DNA of 16,278 nucleotides from Clostridiales bacterium (GTDB lineage Bacteria > Bacillota > Clostridia > Tissierellales > Dethiosulfatibacteraceae): assembly GCA_003446975.1 (NCBI GenBank), contig DMAP01000138.1, positions 2,479 through 18,756 of the forward strand, written 5' to 3'. Position numbers and translations under genes: made by a program. Below are positions 15,067 through 16,278 of the stretch, in pieces. Below the pieces are notes generated by a model. The model saw only the letters and a program-made list of their open reading frames with translations, was not told where the DNA came from and ran no database searches. Each line of letters opens with the position of its first letter. Positions within the stretch are counted from its first letter, which is position 1.

Positions 15067-15787
15067 TATCATTATCCTCCTCATCTGTGTACCAAAGATA
15101 GGCATCCTCAAACTTTTCATACGGACTTGATGAAATGGCTTCCTGTACTGTTCCGTTAAAGATGCTTTTCCCATTTTTTAAAATCGTAATTTGATCGCAA
15201 AGTGCTTCAACCTCATCCATGAAATGAGATGTCATAAGAATGGTTAGCCCTTTTGCTTTTAAATCAGAAAGGCATCTCCACACATCTCGCCTAGCTCTAG
15301 CATCCAAACCGGTTGTCAACTCATCTAGAAATACAACTTCCGGATCAGGGATTAGTGCAAGAACAATAAACAATCGTTGCTTTTGTCCTCCAGACAGCTC
15401 ACTAATCTGGCTTTTCAATTTGTCTGAAAGTCCAAATTGTTTTAATAATGCCAAATATCCAGAGGTAGTTTTGTAAAGAGACTGTGTCACCTCACAGAGC
15501 TCCTGGACTGTGATTTTTTCCTGATAATTGGCTTCTTGAAACTGGACTCCGACCTTCTCAAACAGTTTTTTACGGTCTTGACTGGGATTCATTCCCAAGA
15601 TTGATACACTTCCACTATCTTGTTTTTTTGTTCCCAGCATGCATTCAATCGTCGTGCTTTTTCCTGCACCATTTGCGCCCAGCAATCCAAATACTTCACC
15701 ACGACCAACGTAGATATTTAAATTCTCTACTGCTCTGATGTGGGAGTAAGACTTGCTCAGTTTTTCAACTTTAATTGTTTCTTCCAT
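15053..15787 (-). CDS. ABC exporter ATP-binding protein
   Basis: The ATPase subunit, 244 aa from the ATG at 15787, energises the adjacent ABC-2 permease. It has Walker A GANGAGKST, a Q-loop (GVQFQE), the signature LSGGQKQR, Walker B VVFLDE followed by a D-loop (TTGLD), and the H-loop His in TSHFMDE. An acidic tail ends in EEDNDNESI. The start is set by AGGAGG (15801-15796) 8 nt before the ATG at 15787; an ATG 14 codons upstream (15829) has no ribosome site and would lie within the predicted promoter. It resembles the drug-export (DrrA/CcmA-like) ABC ATPases common in Bacillota. The substrate is unknown. The MerR gene lies 79 nt upstream, with a MerR-type operator between. Confidence 0.95.
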   Translation of the reverse strand: MEETIKVEKLSKSYSHIRAVENLNIYVGRGEVFGLLGANGAGKSTTIECMLGTKKQDSGSVSILGMNPSQDRKKLFEKVGVQFQEANYQEKITVQELCEVTQSLYKTTSGYLALLKQFGLSDKLKSQISELSGGQKQRLFIVLALIPDPEVVFLDELTTGLDARARRDVWRCLSDLKAKGLTILMTSHFMDEVEALCDQITILKNGKSIFNGTVQEAISSSPYEKFEDAYLWYTDEEDNDNESI

Positions 15788-15819
15788 ACTTAAAACCTCC
15801 TGATTTTTGCTCAAGCAAA

Positions 15820-15850
15820 ATAATAACACCAGATTAAAGTCTGGTGTTAT
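15820..15850 (-). promoter_or_regulatory. MerR-type operator-promoter for the ABC exporter
   Basis: On the minus strand a -35-like ATAACA (15850-15845, 4 of 6) and a -10 TATTAT (15825-15820, 5 of 6, preceded by TGT) are separated by 19 bp. A perfect 11-bp dyad ATAACACCAGA / TCTGGTGTTAT (15823-15833 and 15840-15850, 6-nt centre) fills the spacer. Long-spacer promoters with central dyads are the hallmark of MerR-family activation by DNA twisting. A terminator for the merR gene is the alternative, but the following tract (TATTATTTTGC) is a poor U-run. Confidence 0.65.
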
Positions 15851-15866
15851 AGTGGAGGGTTTTTCA

Positions 15867-16278
15867 TTAAAGTTTTTTCATTCTTTTAAGTTGGATGAGC
15901 ATATTGTCCGCGTTTTTTTCTGCATCTTTTAATGATGTTAGCAATTGATCGCATGCAGAGATGATATCATCGCTTTCTTTTGGTGTGTCAATCACCTCGC
16001 GAATACTGACGCAGGGATTGGTGGACAGTGCGTTAAGCATGCGCAATATTGCAGCAAGTGAATAATTCCCACAACGTAAAGATCTAATAATTTTAAGCAG
16101 TCTAATGTCTTCATCAGTATAAACTCTATAACCATTTTGTCTTCGTTTAATAGTGAGCAAGCCATTCATCTCCCAATTTCTTAAAGCATCCATTGATATT
16201 TGGAGGTGTTCGGCAGCTTCTTTCCTTGTGAAGAAGGTACGATTATCAATTTGTGTACTGCCTTTTATTATCTGCTCC
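15867..16278 (-). CDS. MerR-family transcriptional regulator (5' end outside window)
   Basis: The frame stays open to the right edge. No in-frame ATG, GTG or TTG exists between 16193 and the edge, so the true start is outside. Visible residues begin with a short polar stretch, then a MerR HTH: FTRKEAAEHLQISMDALRNW, wing NGLLTIKRRQNGYRVYTDEDI, and RLLKIIRSLRCGNYSLAAI. A roughly 50-residue region ending in a charged helix (KDAEKNADNMLIQLKRMKKL) probably forms the antiparallel dimerisation coiled coil. The ATG at 16193 would cut the HTH in half and cannot be the start. At least 13 residues precede the HTH, so an additional N-terminal domain, perhaps a second MerR HTH as in some Bacillota regulators, is possible. 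It probably controls the downstream ABC exporter through the dyad at 15823-15850. Confidence 0.88.
   Translation of the reverse strand, partial: EQIIKGSTQIDNRTFFTRKEAAEHLQISMDALRNWEMNGLLTIKRRQNGYRVYTDEDIRLLKIIRSLRCGNYSLAAILRMLNALSTNPCVSIREVIDTPKESDDIISACDQLLTSLKDAEKNADNMLIQLKRMKKL

Noticed and set aside
15067..15174. Longer permease start (ATG at 15174 or intermediate ATGs)
   Set aside because: The extra residues (MGKASLTEQYRK...) are the other-frame reading of the ATPase C-terminus and lack a ribosome site. GAGGAGG spaces correctly only to the ATG at 15066.

Overview
The window reads as chromosome of a low-GC, Gram-positive-type bacterium, most likely an anaerobic member of the Bacillota (Clostridia). 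The support is AT-rich intergenic DNA, strong AGGAGG-type ribosome binding sites, extended -10 promoters (TGnTATAAT), rho-independent terminators, lipoproteins with short lipoboxes, and a secreted protein ending in an LPXTG-like (IPATG) signal, a membrane helix and a basic tail. The genus cannot be named from the sequence alone. No rRNA, tRNA, CRISPR array, insertion sequence or phage gene is visible, and both edges cut through genes.

Left part (1-8381, + strand). A DUF4097 beta-repeat protein, cut by the left edge, ends at a clear terminator. Next is a very large (about 1616 aa) alpha-2-macroglobulin-like lipoprotein that has lost the thioester cysteine, with its own extended -10 promoter and a terminator-like hairpin. 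A third unit pairs a MATE-family multidrug/Na+ antiporter, by a 4-nt ATGA overlap, with a MEMO-family ('AmmeMemoRadiSam B') protein that carries a lipoprotein signal, so this MEMO protein is predicted to sit outside the membrane.

Centre (8375-12833, - strand). In transcription order these are a two-domain fasciclin (FAS1) surface protein, a cobalamin-binding XRE-type regulator 20 nt downstream, a terminator, cardiolipin synthase, and a HAD-IB phosphatase whose 3' end overlaps the MEMO gene by 7 nt. The regulator is the most interesting gene here. It joins a Cro/CI-type (XRE) HTH, instead of the usual MerR HTH, to a cobalamin module bearing the W-x9-EH and E-x-H signatures of CarH/LitR photoreceptors. 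The FAS1-regulator pair is preceded by a consensus TTGACA box with a 17-bp spacer and a perfect 13-bp palindrome over the -10 region, a good candidate operator for autoregulation.

Right part (13041-16278, - strand). A stand-alone acetyl-CoA acetyltransferase (thiolase) has an extended -10 promoter and a downstream hairpin. Beyond it lies a MerR regulator (cut by the right edge) followed by an ABC-2 type exporter (ATPase and permease, overlapping genes). Between regulator and exporter is a perfect 11-bp dyad lying within a 19-bp-spaced promoter, the classical layout of a MerR-controlled promoter.

Overall theme: many products are predicted to act at or outside the membrane (two lipoproteins, a FAS1 surface protein, a MATE pump, an ABC exporter, cardiolipin synthase). 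Two local regulatory circuits, XRE-B12/FAS1 and MerR/ABC, look testable from sequence alone. No intergenic stretch exceeds 300 bases.
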